A DNA stretch of 54,720 nt from Vallitalea sp. (GTDB taxonomy: Bacteria > Bacillota > Clostridia > Lachnospirales > Vallitaleaceae): the NCBI GenBank assembly GCA_025210235.1, contig JAOASG010000060.1, positions 1-54,720 on the forward strand, written 5' to 3'. Positions 27,242 to 37,171 of this stretch are shown here, piece after piece; position 1 is the first letter of the stretch; each line of letters starts with the position of its first letter. The notes beneath the pieces are model-generated. The model searched no databases. It was not told the origin of the DNA and was given only the letters and a program-made list of their open reading frames with translations. The position numbers were made by a program, and so were the translations under genes.

Positions 27242-28120
27242 ATGAAAAATAAAAGGAAAAGAAAGGCTTCAAATATAGTTTTTGATGTTGTTCTTTATGT
27301 AATACTTATACTTATTGCGATAATTACAATTGTACCTTTTTTACAAGTTATAACAATATCATTAAGTCCACAATCCGTTGTTTCAGAATATGGACTACAC
27401 ATATTTCCAAAGAAAATAGATTTTAGTGGTTACCATAAAGTATTTCAATATAAACAAATATGGCGTTCTTATTTTAATACTATCTTTAGAACGGTACTTG
27501 GACTAAGTATTAGTTTATTCCTATATATAATAGGCGCTTATCCTTTATCTAAAAAGCATTTGCCTCATAGAAAGTTTTGGACAATATTTATAGTTTTTAC
27601 GATGTATTTTAGTGGTGGTCTTATACCAAGTTATTTATTAATTAATAATTGGTTAAAACTATCTAATACTATATGGGCTCTTGTTCTTCCAGGTGCTATG
27701 AGTGCATATACCGTAATTATTGTTCGTAATTTTTTTGAAGCTGTACCTAATTCTTTAGAAGAATCTGCTAAAATAGATGGAGCAAATGATATCACAATAT
27801 TATTCAGGATATTTGTACCACTTTCAAAACCTTGTATAGCTACTATATCATTATGGTCTATTGTATATCATTGGAACTCATGGTTTGATTGTATGTTATA
27901 TATTAATGATGAAGTTAAATATGTATTACAGATGACACTTAGAAAAATATTAATTGATGGACAAATAATGGATCTTAACATTGCAACCGAACAAGTTGTA
28001 AATACAGATACTATGAAAATGGCTACATTAGTGGTATCAGTTATACCTATTATAATGATCTATCCATTTATTCAAAAATATTTTACAAAAGGTATTATGA
28101 TTGGTTCCGTTAAGGGCTAA
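27242..28120 (+). CDS. ABC sugar transporter permease (YtcP/LplC type)
   Basis: Two hundred and ninety-two residues from ATG 27242 (TAAGGAGG upstream; a start at 27209 would overlap the previous gene). It has about six membrane helices and the EAA loop KIDGANDITILFRIFVPLSK. The GGLIPSYLL and KYFTKGIMIGSVKG segments are typical of YtcP/LplC partners of LplB. Together the two permeases form the membrane pore of an oligosaccharide importer. Confidence 0.94.
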   Translation: MKNKRKRKASNIVFDVVLYVILILIAIITIVPFLQVITISLSPQSVVSEYGLHIFPKKIDFSGYHKVFQYKQIWRSYFNTIFRTVLGLSISLFLYIIGAYPLSKKHLPHRKFWTIFIVFTMYFSGGLIPSYLLINNWLKLSNTIWALVLPGAMSAYTVIIVRNFFEAVPNSLEESAKIDGANDITILFRIFVPLSKPCIATISLWSIVYHWNSWFDCMLYINDEVKYVLQMTLRKILIDGQIMDLNIATEQVVNTDTMKMATLVVSVIPIIMIYPFIQKYFTKGIMIGSVKG

Positions 28121-28154
28121 TATAATATAAATTTTATTTTAGGAGGGTTATCAT

Positions 28155-29783
28155 ATGACAAGTTTCAAAAAAATGACAGCTATATTTTTAATATTAGTTA
28201 TGGGGATTGTTTCTATGAGTGGATGTGCTAAGGAACAAAAAGCAGACACTAATAAAACAGCTAAACAAAATAATGGTGAAACAAAGAAAGAAAAAAATTC
28301 AACTCCCATTAAAATTGATTGGTTAGCTTATAATTGTTATGCACAACCTGATAAAAACTCAGAAATAGTTAAAAAAATGGAAGAAAAGTTTAATGCTGAT
28401 TTCAATTTTTGGTTTGTAGATGATCAAAGATGGGATGAAGTACTTGGAGTAAAATTAGCAGGTGGAGATATGCCAGACATTATGCGTATTAAAAATACTG
28501 CTAACATTTCCAATTATGTAAAACAAGGTATTTTAGCAGAAATAACACCAGAAATGCTTGCACAATTACCTAAATTCAATAAAAATATTGAAAGTGTAAT
28601 ACCTGCAGATGATAAATCTGGTTTTAAAGACTGTTACTACAATGGAAAATTATATGCAATAAAATATCCAATTATTTCTGGATCTTATCCAACAATCCTT
28701 GTATGGAGAACAGATTGGTTAAAAAAATATGGTATTGATAAAGTACCTACAACGTTAGATGAATTTGAAGATGCTATTTATAAATTTGCCCTAGAAGATC
28801 CAGATGGTAATAATAAAAAAGATACATTCGGTTTGTCTAATACAGTTATGAACGCAGTATTTGGTGCATTTGGACCAATACCACTTAAAGAATTTAGAGG
28901 AACAGGTACACAAAATTTATTCTATACAATAATAAATGATAGAGTTGAATTTGCATGTGTTCAACCAGAGATGAAAGATGCTCTAGCTAAATTAAGCAAA
29001 TGGTATAAAGATGGTGTTATTGATCCAGAATTCATAACTGGTGAAAACAAAGGTGGTTACTGGGCTGTTTCTCAAGACTTTGAGAATGGAAAAGTTGGTG
29101 TTACAGGAATGTGTTTAGCTTCTCATTGGCAACCACCAAATGATGATGGTAAAGTAGGTTCTGTTTATGACAGTTTTATGAAAGTAAATCCTGATGCTAA
29201 ATGGAAAGATACTGTTTACATTGGTGGAGCTATCAAAGGACCAAAAGGAAAAGCAGGTACTCATTGTTGGGGAGCCTTTTCATCTGCTGGATTTGCTATC
29301 ACTACTAAAGCATTAGAAGATCCTAAAAAATTAGATACTATCTTAAATATTATTGAACAAAACTCATCTGATTTTGATACATATGTACTTAATAGATATG
29401 GAATTGAAGGAAAACATCATAAAATTAATGATAAAGGTATCTATGAAAAAATGGATCCTTATAATGACCTAGTTGAAGGTGGTAAAGTTGGAATAGACGC
29501 ATTATCAATAGGATTCAACTCAGATTTTGAAAAGAAAGCTGCACCAACTAAATATACATTTCTTGATAAATTCAAAACAGAAGGTTATTCAGATGTTCTT
29601 GTACCATCAACAAAAGCTGCTGAACAATACCTTACTGATTTAAAAACATTTACTTTAAATGCATACATAAAAATCATTACTGGAGAAGAAGATATTGATT
29701 ATTTTGATACTTTTGTAAAAGAATTCAACAAACTTGGAGGAAAACAAATTATTGAGGAAATTAATTCTTCAATAGGTAACTAG
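28155..29783 (+). CDS. extracellular solute-binding lipoprotein of the sugar importer
   Basis: Five hundred and forty-two residues. The signal peptide ends in a lipobox (MSGCAK), so the mature protein is lipid-anchored outside the membrane. The binding protein fold covers the rest (DIMRIKNTANISNYVKQGIL and GFAITTKALEDPKK are visible landmarks). The length and the downstream enzymes fit the LplA/YtcQ group, which binds oligosaccharides from plant or animal polysaccharides. AGGAGG precedes the ATG. It is followed by a strong hairpin terminator, which probably sets a higher level of this protein than of the enzymes behind it. Confidence 0.93.
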   Translation: MTSFKKMTAIFLILVMGIVSMSGCAKEQKADTNKTAKQNNGETKKEKNSTPIKIDWLAYNCYAQPDKNSEIVKKMEEKFNADFNFWFVDDQRWDEVLGVKLAGGDMPDIMRIKNTANISNYVKQGILAEITPEMLAQLPKFNKNIESVIPADDKSGFKDCYYNGKLYAIKYPIISGSYPTILVWRTDWLKKYGIDKVPTTLDEFEDAIYKFALEDPDGNNKKDTFGLSNTVMNAVFGAFGPIPLKEFRGTGTQNLFYTIINDRVEFACVQPEMKDALAKLSKWYKDGVIDPEFITGENKGGYWAVSQDFENGKVGVTGMCLASHWQPPNDDGKVGSVYDSFMKVNPDAKWKDTVYIGGAIKGPKGKAGTHCWGAFSSAGFAITTKALEDPKKLDTILNIIEQNSSDFDTYVLNRYGIEGKHHKINDKGIYEKMDPYNDLVEGGKVGIDALSIGFNSDFEKKAAPTKYTFLDKFKTEGYSDVLVPSTKAAEQYLTDLKTFTLNAYIKIITGEEDIDYFDTFVKEFNKLGGKQIIEEINSSIGN

Positions 29784-29789
29784 TGTACT

Positions 29790-29889
29790 AAGACGAGACT
29801 GAAGCTGATGAGGTCACTGAAAAACTTAGGTCATATTATAGTCATGACCTTTTCAGTTTCCTCTCAGTAATATCAGTCTTTTTATTTTT
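29790..29889 (+). terminator. long multi-stem terminator after the importer genes
   Basis: Nested pairings GAGG/CCTC (29810-29813, 29860-29863), ACTGAAAA/TTTTCAGT (29816-29823, 29850-29857) and GGTCAT/ATGACC (29829-29834, 29844-29849) with an outer AGAC/GTCT form one long hairpin, followed by TTTTTATTTTTG. Confidence 0.8.
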
Positions 29890-29957
29890 GTTAAGTAATA
29901 TTATTATAAAATCTATTAAGAGTTTCTTAGGTTACTATTTAATATAAGGAGGACATT

Positions 29958-32363
29958 ATGAAATTTACAATTAGAGATGAGATACTATTATCATCTTATT
30001 ACGAAACAGCATATACATGCAACCAATGTGAGTATAAATTAAAGAAAAATAATGATGAAACATATAAGAAAAAGCAAATTGCTTTGAATGAATTGCTTAC
30101 AACTATAGCACAAAAACCATTTAAACAAGATTCATACAAAGATTTGATGACTGATAAGGGTATATTCCAGTATGAATCTTTATTAAATGACAATGGTTAC
30201 TTTTCTGATATTGGTATTTCATATGAAGATGCCTTATTGGCAATACGTAGGTTAGCTTGTATTATTGAAGTATATCACTGGAAAATAGGTAAGCCTTGGC
30301 CCAATGCTGATTATAAAAACCGGGTTATAAAATCAATTGGGAACTATTGTAAAATTGAAGCTGACCGAGAAGATCAAGGTTATTGCAGATTTCATAATTC
30401 CATTTTTATGTTCCCTACTTGCTCTATTAATGTTTTTTTTGGCTTACTTCCAGATATGATGGCTGTTGAATCAGGAAATGCAAATGATGTTACTATACAA
30501 GCATATAAACAATTATTACGAATTGGAATGCAACCATGGCTATTACCATTACGACATGATCATACAGATGAACACCCTATTAGCCCTGAGCGTTTTAGAA
30601 AACATGTCCACTGGGTAACTGCAAATGCTATTTCATATCGACCCATTGTCTATTGCGCATATATGTTTCGTTCTGTAGAGATGATGGATACTATTGTACA
30701 TACCATCACGCATATGTTAACCCCTGTTTCATCTACCAATGTTGATACAGCATATTGGTGTGAAGGCATTTGTTCTGACGGATTTGGATGGGGACATGGT
30801 AGGCAAACATATAATACGGGCTACCCATTACATAGTGTTATAACTTGCTTAGAAATTATGGATCAATTACATCAATCACCTTGGCTAGAAGATTTAACTC
30901 ATATAAATCCAAAATGGTTATTGAATTTTTTAAGAAGTATAACATGGGGAGTATATAAAGGTGTTAATGCTCCAATGATGGGAAGACATATGTATAGTAG
31001 GGACAAAAATCATGATAATCAAACTACTGAATATTACGTTAAGATTATAATGAATCAATTACTCAAACATTATAAAATGCTATTAAGCACAGATGAAGTT
31101 GATGAATTAGAGTATTATTTATCAAACTCAAATTTAAATAATAATAGCCATTATAATAGTAACTATAAAGGTATTAAATATTTTTTTAATAACGATGTGT
31201 TAATAAAAAAAGATGATAAAAGTTATTTCTATATAAACATGGCGTCCTCTAGATGTGACGGAGTAGAATGTGCTGATATTATGGCAGATACAAGAAATTT
31301 TTATGTAGCTGATGGTTCTTATGTAATTATGAAACATGGCCATGAATATGAAAATGTTATGGGCACATGGAATGCTAGTATGCTACCAGGTGTAACTACT
31401 AGAGCTTTAGACAATCATGAAATTATTTCAGAAACAAATTGGCATGGATATAATAGCATACATAATTATGCAGGTGGTGTATATAGAGATAATAATGGGG
31501 CATGTGGATTTATTTATGAAAAGAATGGAGAAAGAAGGCCAGATGGTGCAGGCGTTTTAAATACTAAATTTACAAAGAAAATGTTAGGTGTTATAGCCCA
31601 TAAAAGCTATTTTATCTTAGGGGATACTATGATTTGCCTAGGTGCAGGAATTACTGATAAAAATCCATCATATGGAAAATATATAAGAACGACAATTAAT
31701 AATACCCTTTGTGAAACAGATATTAATGTATATAATAAGCAAGGAAAACTGTTAAAAAGATATTCCAATAAAACAAATGAACTACTAGATTCCAACTGTT
31801 ATATACAACATAATAAAATATTATATGGCTCATATAAATGTAATGAAAAAATACATTTATATTCAACTATGAAAAAAACTAATTGGTTAGACCATAATAT
31901 AGTAAATAATGATGTAAAAAATACTTTATGTCCTGTATTTGAATTATATATAGATCATGGTAGTAACATAGAAAACGAAGATTATGCTTACTTTATTTAT
32001 ACAGGTGAACAGGAACCTAAAGATTATATTCGAAACCAATTAGCACATCTAGTTGTTAATACTACAAGTATACAAGCTATAGAAAATATAGATAGAACTA
32101 TATGCCAAGCCATTTTTTATGATAACTCAAAGGCTTGTAAATTTTCAAAATATACGCTTCGTGTTTCAACACCTAGTGTAATTATGGTAGAAGAAGAAAC
32201 AAATGGTTATATTATTACAGTGTGTGATGCGATGCAAAATAAAAATATAAAACAAATTACTGTCACATTAGAATTTAATAATCACCAGCTTAAAAAGACA
32301 ATAAACTTATGTGGTATACCTGAAGTAGGTAAACCTATTACCGAATTTATAAATAAACCTTAA
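29958..32363 (+). CDS. polysaccharide lyase family 8-like enzyme, no signal peptide
   Basis: Eight hundred and one residues. The N-terminal alpha/alpha toroid contains the PL8 catalytic pattern: N223 (VTANAISYRP), then DG..(4)..H280..(4)..Y285 in CSDGFGWGHGRQTYNTGY. The C-terminal half is the beta-sandwich part (WNASMLPGVTTRA corresponds to the family's LPGTT segment). PL8 enzymes cleave hyaluronan, chondroitin or related uronic acid polymers by beta-elimination, leaving an unsaturated uronic end. The N-terminus (MKFTIRDEILLSSYYE) is not a signal peptide, so the enzyme is cytoplasmic and probably acts on imported oligosaccharides. AAGGAGG precedes the ATG. Substrate is inferred, not shown. 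Confidence 0.75.
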   Translation: MKFTIRDEILLSSYYETAYTCNQCEYKLKKNNDETYKKKQIALNELLTTIAQKPFKQDSYKDLMTDKGIFQYESLLNDNGYFSDIGISYEDALLAIRRLACIIEVYHWKIGKPWPNADYKNRVIKSIGNYCKIEADREDQGYCRFHNSIFMFPTCSINVFFGLLPDMMAVESGNANDVTIQAYKQLLRIGMQPWLLPLRHDHTDEHPISPERFRKHVHWVTANAISYRPIVYCAYMFRSVEMMDTIVHTITHMLTPVSSTNVDTAYWCEGICSDGFGWGHGRQTYNTGYPLHSVITCLEIMDQLHQSPWLEDLTHINPKWLLNFLRSITWGVYKGVNAPMMGRHMYSRDKNHDNQTTEYYVKIIMNQLLKHYKMLLSTDEVDELEYYLSNSNLNNNSHYNSNYKGIKYFFNNDVLIKKDDKSYFYINMASSRCDGVECADIMADTRNFYVADGSYVIMKHGHEYENVMGTWNASMLPGVTTRALDNHEIISETNWHGYNSIHNYAGGVYRDNNGACGFIYEKNGERRPDGAGVLNTKFTKKMLGVIAHKSYFILGDTMICLGAGITDKNPSYGKYIRTTINNTLCETDINVYNKQGKLLKRYSNKTNELLDSNCYIQHNKILYGSYKCNEKIHLYSTMKKTNWLDHNIVNNDVKNTLCPVFELYIDHGSNIENEDYAYFIYTGEQEPKDYIRNQLAHLVVNTTSIQAIENIDRTICQAIFYDNSKACKFSKYTLRVSTPSVIMVEEETNGYIITVCDAMQNKNIKQITVTLEFNNHQLKKTINLCGIPEVGKPITEFINKP

Positions 32364-32405
32364 TCTATAGAGTATATTATATTTTTAAAAATAAGTTATT
32401 CAAAT

Positions 32406-32460
32406 AAGTAATTGCGAAACTAAGTTTTTTAATCAACTTAATGTAGTTTTGCAATTACTT
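32406..32460. repeat. palindromic copy of the GTAATTGCAAAACTA repeat
   Basis: AAGTAATTGCGAAACTA (32406-32422) and TAGTTTTGCAATTACTT (32444-32460) form a 17-bp stem with a single G-T pair, extended by AGTT/AACT inside. It lies between the lyase and the GH88 gene. No T-run follows, so it is not a classic terminator, but as RNA it could stabilise or separate the two messages. Confidence 0.7.
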
Positions 32461-32495
32461 AAGTTATTGCAAAAAATGAAAGGACCTTAATAACT

Positions 32496-33662
32496 ATGAT
32501 AAATTTAGATCAATATAAAAAACCCACTGATATGGAAATTGAACAAGCTCTAAAAAACGCAGTAAATCAAGTTGAAACAAATTTAGAAAGTTTTACATAT
32601 AAATTCAAAGTAGATGGTACAACTAATAATTTTTATACTCCCTCAGATAACATCTCTTGGACATCTGGATTCTGGACTGGGCAAATTTGGTTAGCATATG
32701 AAATTACAGAAAAAGATAAATTTAAAAACGCAGCAGAGATTCAAGTAGATAGTTTTCTACACAGAATTGAAAATAAAATACAAATTAATCACCATGATAT
32801 GGGATTTTTATATAGCCTATCTTGCGTAGCTGCATATAAACTAACAAAAAATGAAAAAGCTAAAAAAGCAGCTATTTTGGCAGCAGATAACCTAATATCA
32901 AGATATAGAAAAGATGGTAAGTTCATACAAGCATGGGGAAATATTGGTGCAGAAGACAATTATCGCTTAATTATTGATTGCTTATTAAATCTTCCTTTAT
33001 TATATTGGGCAAGTAATGTAACAGGGGACACTAAATATGCTAATACTGCAACAGAGCACATTAATACATCACTAAAAGTAATTATGCGTAAAGATCATTC
33101 TACATATCATACTTATTATTTTGAAAAAGGAACTGGCAAACCCCTATATGGTGAAACTAGACAAGGTTATAGCAATAATTCAGCTTGGTCTAGAGGACAA
33201 GCTTGGGGTATTTATGGAACAGCACTAAGCTATATGTATACTAAAAATAATGATTATCTTAATAAATTCTATAAAATAACAGATTTCTTTATTGAACATT
33301 TACCTAATGATTTAGTACCCTATTGGGATTTTGAATTTAGTGATGGTAGTAATGAGCCAAAAGATAGTTCAGCTGCCGCTATTGCCGTATGTGGTATGTT
33401 AGAAATGTCAAAATACCTAGATAAAGAAAAATCTAATTATTATATAGGTGTTGCGTTAAAAATACTTAAATCATTGATAAATAATTATGCAGTTAGTAAT
33501 AGCAATATTTCAAATGGCCAATTACTACACGGTGTATATGCAAGAAAATCCATATATAATGGAAACAATAACAGAAATGTAAATGAATGTAATACCTGGG
33601 GTGATTATTTTTATATGGAAGCTCTTATTAGAGCAACAAGAAATTGGAAATTATACTGGTAA
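32496..33662 (+). CDS. GH88 unsaturated glucuronyl hydrolase
   Basis: Three hundred and eighty-eight residues, the GH88 length. The (alpha/alpha)6 barrel shows WTSGFWTGQIWLAYE, the catalytic-site Asp pair D101 (NHHDMGFLYS) and D161 (IIDCLLNLPLLYW), and W-G-x-Y-G-T near 230. It removes the delta-4,5-unsaturated uronic acid from the non-reducing end of oligosaccharides made by lyases such as PL8. No signal peptide, so it works in the cytoplasm after import. AAAGGAC precedes the ATG at 32496. Next to a PL8-like gene it defines a glycosaminoglycan-type pathway. Confidence 0.92.
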   Translation: MINLDQYKKPTDMEIEQALKNAVNQVETNLESFTYKFKVDGTTNNFYTPSDNISWTSGFWTGQIWLAYEITEKDKFKNAAEIQVDSFLHRIENKIQINHHDMGFLYSLSCVAAYKLTKNEKAKKAAILAADNLISRYRKDGKFIQAWGNIGAEDNYRLIIDCLLNLPLLYWASNVTGDTKYANTATEHINTSLKVIMRKDHSTYHTYYFEKGTGKPLYGETRQGYSNNSAWSRGQAWGIYGTALSYMYTKNNDYLNKFYKITDFFIEHLPNDLVPYWDFEFSDGSNEPKDSSAAAIAVCGMLEMSKYLDKEKSNYYIGVALKILKSLINNYAVSNSNISNGQLLHGVYARKSIYNGNNNRNVNECNTWGDYFYMEALIRATRNWKLYW

Positions 33663-33820
33663 TATCATTGTGTTAATTATTTCCAAAATATTGTATTTAA
33701 TCAACTAAAAGACTTATTCAGTAACATTTGATGAATTACTTAAATTAACTTGCATCACACACTACTTAATTTACATATTTTGTATATATTATTTTTTTGA
33801 CAAATTTATTTAAAACTCTC

Positions 33821-33850
33821 TTGTTATAACATACAATTGTATGATATAAT
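33821..33850 (+). promoter_or_regulatory. gdhA promoter with a 14-bp palindromic operator
   Basis: TTGTTA (33821-33826) and TATAAT (33845-33850) are 18 bp apart, and the spacer carries the perfect palindrome CATACAATTGTATG (33830-33843). The position between the two promoter hexamers fits a repressor site. Confidence 0.6.
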
Positions 33851-33860
33851 TTTTAAATGA

Positions 33861-35273
<1,413 letters not shown>

Positions 35274-35294
35274 TCAACAAAAGTATATTAAAAG

Positions 35295-35322
35295 GGACAG
35301 CTAAGCTGTCCTTCTTTTTTAT
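35295..35322 (+). terminator. gdhA terminator
   Basis: GGACAGC (35295-35301) and GCTGTCC (35305-35311) form a 7-bp stem with a TAA loop, followed by TTCTTTTTTAT. Confidence 0.92.
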
Positions 35323-35338
35323 CTTATATCAAAGATTC

Positions 35339-35827
35339 TTACCATTTGAAATTTCTCAGTTGTCCTTCCAATTGCATTTTAGAAAAATTCTGTTGTCTTA
35401 ATGATTCATATAATACAATAGCAACTGCGTTAGATAGATTTAATGATCTTATAGCTGGCTCCATTGGTATTCTAATACTTGTTTCTGGATATTTTATTAA
35501 GATATCTTCTGGTATACCTGCGCTTTCTTTTCCAAACATAATAAAACTATCTTCTTCATAAGAAACATCTGCATATGTTTTTTTAGCTTTTGTAGTTGCC
35601 ATATATATAGTCGCATTTGGATTTTTATCTAGAAAGTCATCAAAATCTTCATAAGTATAAACATCTAATTTATCCCAATAGTCAAGTCCTGCTCTCTTTA
35701 CTGATTTATCATCTAATGAGAAACCTAATGGTTTAATTAAATGTAAAGCCGTTCCTGTTGCAACACAAGTTCTCCCTATATTTCCGGTATTAGCAGGGAT
35801 TTCTGGTTCATGTAATAAAATATTCAT
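35339..35827 (-). CDS. trmL: tRNA (cytidine/uridine-34-2'-O)-methyltransferase TrmL
   Basis: One hundred and sixty-two residues, the short SPOUT type without extra domains. Motif 1 HEPEIPANTGNIGRTC, motif 2 FGKESAGIPEDIL and motif 3 IRSLNLSNAVAIVLYE form the knotted SAM site. It methylates the wobble ribose of tRNA-Leu species. It lies 17 bp downstream of cheX on the same strand, so the two may share a transcript. Confidence 0.94.
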   Translation of the reverse strand: MNILLHEPEIPANTGNIGRTCVATGTALHLIKPLGFSLDDKSVKRAGLDYWDKLDVYTYEDFDDFLDKNPNATIYMATTKAKKTYADVSYEEDSFIMFGKESAGIPEDILIKYPETSIRIPMEPAIRSLNLSNAVAIVLYESLRQQNFSKMQLEGQLRNFKW

Positions 35828-35844
35828 ATAAATTCACCTTATTT

Positions 35845-36318
35845 CTATTCTTCAACTATTGATATGTTTACTTCAAATACACTATTATCTTCAAATTTTA
35901 ATGGTACACATATATTTTTTGAATGGTTTACCATTATATTCATATCTTTACCTAAACATATAGAAGGGGGTGTAATATCAACATTTAATCCTTTCTGTGA
36001 TAATGATGTAGCTGCATTACCAAGAATCATATTAGATAATTCACTAATAGCACTTTTTGCCATGTTATCTAATTCTTTAACTGGCATCCCCATCATCATT
36101 TTAGATGCTATATTACAAGCTGTATCAATCTCTAAACTTAAAATTACTTGCCCCTTAATATTACCTGTAACACCTATAATTACTGCCAATAAATTCCCTT
36201 CGTATTCAGCATCTTTAAGATATGGTTTTTGCATCTTAGTCTCTAGTTGACATACTTCTTTTAATATTTTTTGGGCGGCTCCAATAAATGGATTAATATA
36301 TTCAACATTTACTGACAT
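35845..36318 (-). CDS. CheX-like chemotaxis phosphatase domain protein
   Basis: One hundred and fifty-seven residues. The helix ISELSNMILGNAATSL carries the E..(2)..N pattern used by CheC/CheX/FliY phosphatases to dephosphorylate CheY-P. The rest shows the family's beta-alpha layout (GVTGNIKGQVILSLEIDTAC). No other chemotaxis gene lies nearby, so it is an orphan; it may serve CheY-like receivers encoded elsewhere. Start at 36318 has GAAAGGA upstream. Confidence 0.85.
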   Translation of the reverse strand: MSVNVEYINPFIGAAQKILKEVCQLETKMQKPYLKDAEYEGNLLAVIIGVTGNIKGQVILSLEIDTACNIASKMMMGMPVKELDNMAKSAISELSNMILGNAATSLSQKGLNVDITPPSICLGKDMNIMVNHSKNICVPLKFEDNSVFEVNISIVEE

Positions 36319-36535
36319 GTGCTATTCATCCTTTCAACTCTAGTCAATATAGGCAAATGTAAAATTACAATTACCCCTAGTCAATGTTATGCATTCTAAA
36401 GCAAAATTCTATTAATTGCTCAATTAGTTTTACGTATTAATCATATTAAAAAATATTGTACCATATTATATTCTATTATACAACATAGTTATTTTAGCGT
36501 CATAAATAAATCACTGGAAATAAAAAGTACTTTTC

Positions 36536-36588
36536 TTGACAAAAACTAAAAGTATAGTATAATTATTACTAGATGATAATTATTATTA
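36536..36588 (+). promoter_or_regulatory. promoter and Fur/PerR box of the Fur-family gene
   Basis: TTGACA (36536-36541) and TATAAT (36558-36563) are 16 bp apart. TGATAATTATTATTA (36574-36588) matches the 7-1-7 Fur box consensus at 14 of 15 positions and also resembles a PerR box. It sits between the start point and the ribosome site, so the regulator probably represses itself. Confidence 0.8.
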
Positions 36589-36603
36589 AGAAAGGAGACT
36601 CTA

Positions 36604-37014
36604 ATGCAACATATAGCAGATTTATTAAAATCTAAAAAACTTAAGGTTACTCCACAACGGATTGCCATATTTAAGATTCTATATGACAGTACCGAGCATC
36701 CTAGTGCAGAACATATTTATAAATGCTTGCAATCAACTCATCCAACTATGAGCTTAGCTACAGTATATAAAACTCTTGACACTTTAAAAAAAGCTGAATT
36801 GGTTCAAGAATTTAATGTAGGTGAAGATAGTTTTCGATATGATGCAAATGTTAATGTTCATCCTCATATGGTTTGTTTAAAGTGCAAGAAAGTATTTGAT
36901 CTTGATACAGATAAACTAAATAACATTAAATCATTAGCACAAGAAGAAACTGACTTTAACATTTTATCTGAAAAAATATTTTTCTATGGAATATGTGCAC
37001 AGTGTAAGCAATGA
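36604..37014 (+). CDS. Fur-family regulator, probably PerR-like
   Basis: One hundred and thirty-six residues. The N-terminal winged HTH (KVTPQRIAIFKILYDSTEHP, ATVYKTLDTLKKAELV) is followed by a dimerisation domain with two CxxC pairs (CLKCKKVF and CAQCKQ) for structural zinc and His residues NVHPHMVC for the regulatory metal. It senses iron or peroxide in the cytoplasm and represses genes of metal uptake or oxidative defence. The short length and the ATVYKTLDTL segment favour PerR, but Fur cannot be excluded. AAAGGAG precedes the ATG. Confidence 0.9.
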   Translation: MQHIADLLKSKKLKVTPQRIAIFKILYDSTEHPSAEHIYKCLQSTHPTMSLATVYKTLDTLKKAELVQEFNVGEDSFRYDANVNVHPHMVCLKCKKVFDLDTDKLNNIKSLAQEETDFNILSEKIFFYGICAQCKQ

Positions 37015-37024
37015 GCAATAATAC

Positions 37025-37050
37025 GTAATTGAATGTAGGTTTGCAATTAC
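37025..37050. repeat. inverted copy of the GTAATTG repeat
   Basis: GTAATTG (37025-37031) and CAATTAC (37044-37050) are inverted copies, with GCAATTAC as in the other intergenic members of this repeat family. Confidence 0.45.
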
Positions 37051-37075
37051 TTAAATGAGCAATAATTATGAAAGG

Positions 37076-37129
37076 AAAAAGGGATATGCATAGCGAGCCA
37101 ATTGACAGCCATTTACATACTCCTTTTTT
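37076..37129. terminator. bidirectional terminator between convergent genes
   Basis: AAAAAGGGATATG (37076-37088) pairs with CATACTCCTTTTT (37116-37128) with one mismatch and one wobble. T-runs occur on both strands, which fits the convergent fur-family and aminotransferase genes. Confidence 0.6.
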
Positions 37130-37171
37130 CTATAATTATAATTATTTTAATTCATTATTTTTATAATTATT

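Noticed and set aside
29800..29830. CTGATGAG..GAAA, a possible hammerhead ribozyme core
   Set aside because: The stem II would have only two base pairs and the NUH cleavage site and stem III do not fit; the region is better explained as the long terminator.
37086..37166. 26-codon frame with a purine-rich site after the fur-family gene
   Set aside because: It overlaps the bidirectional terminator stem and has no plausible protein character.
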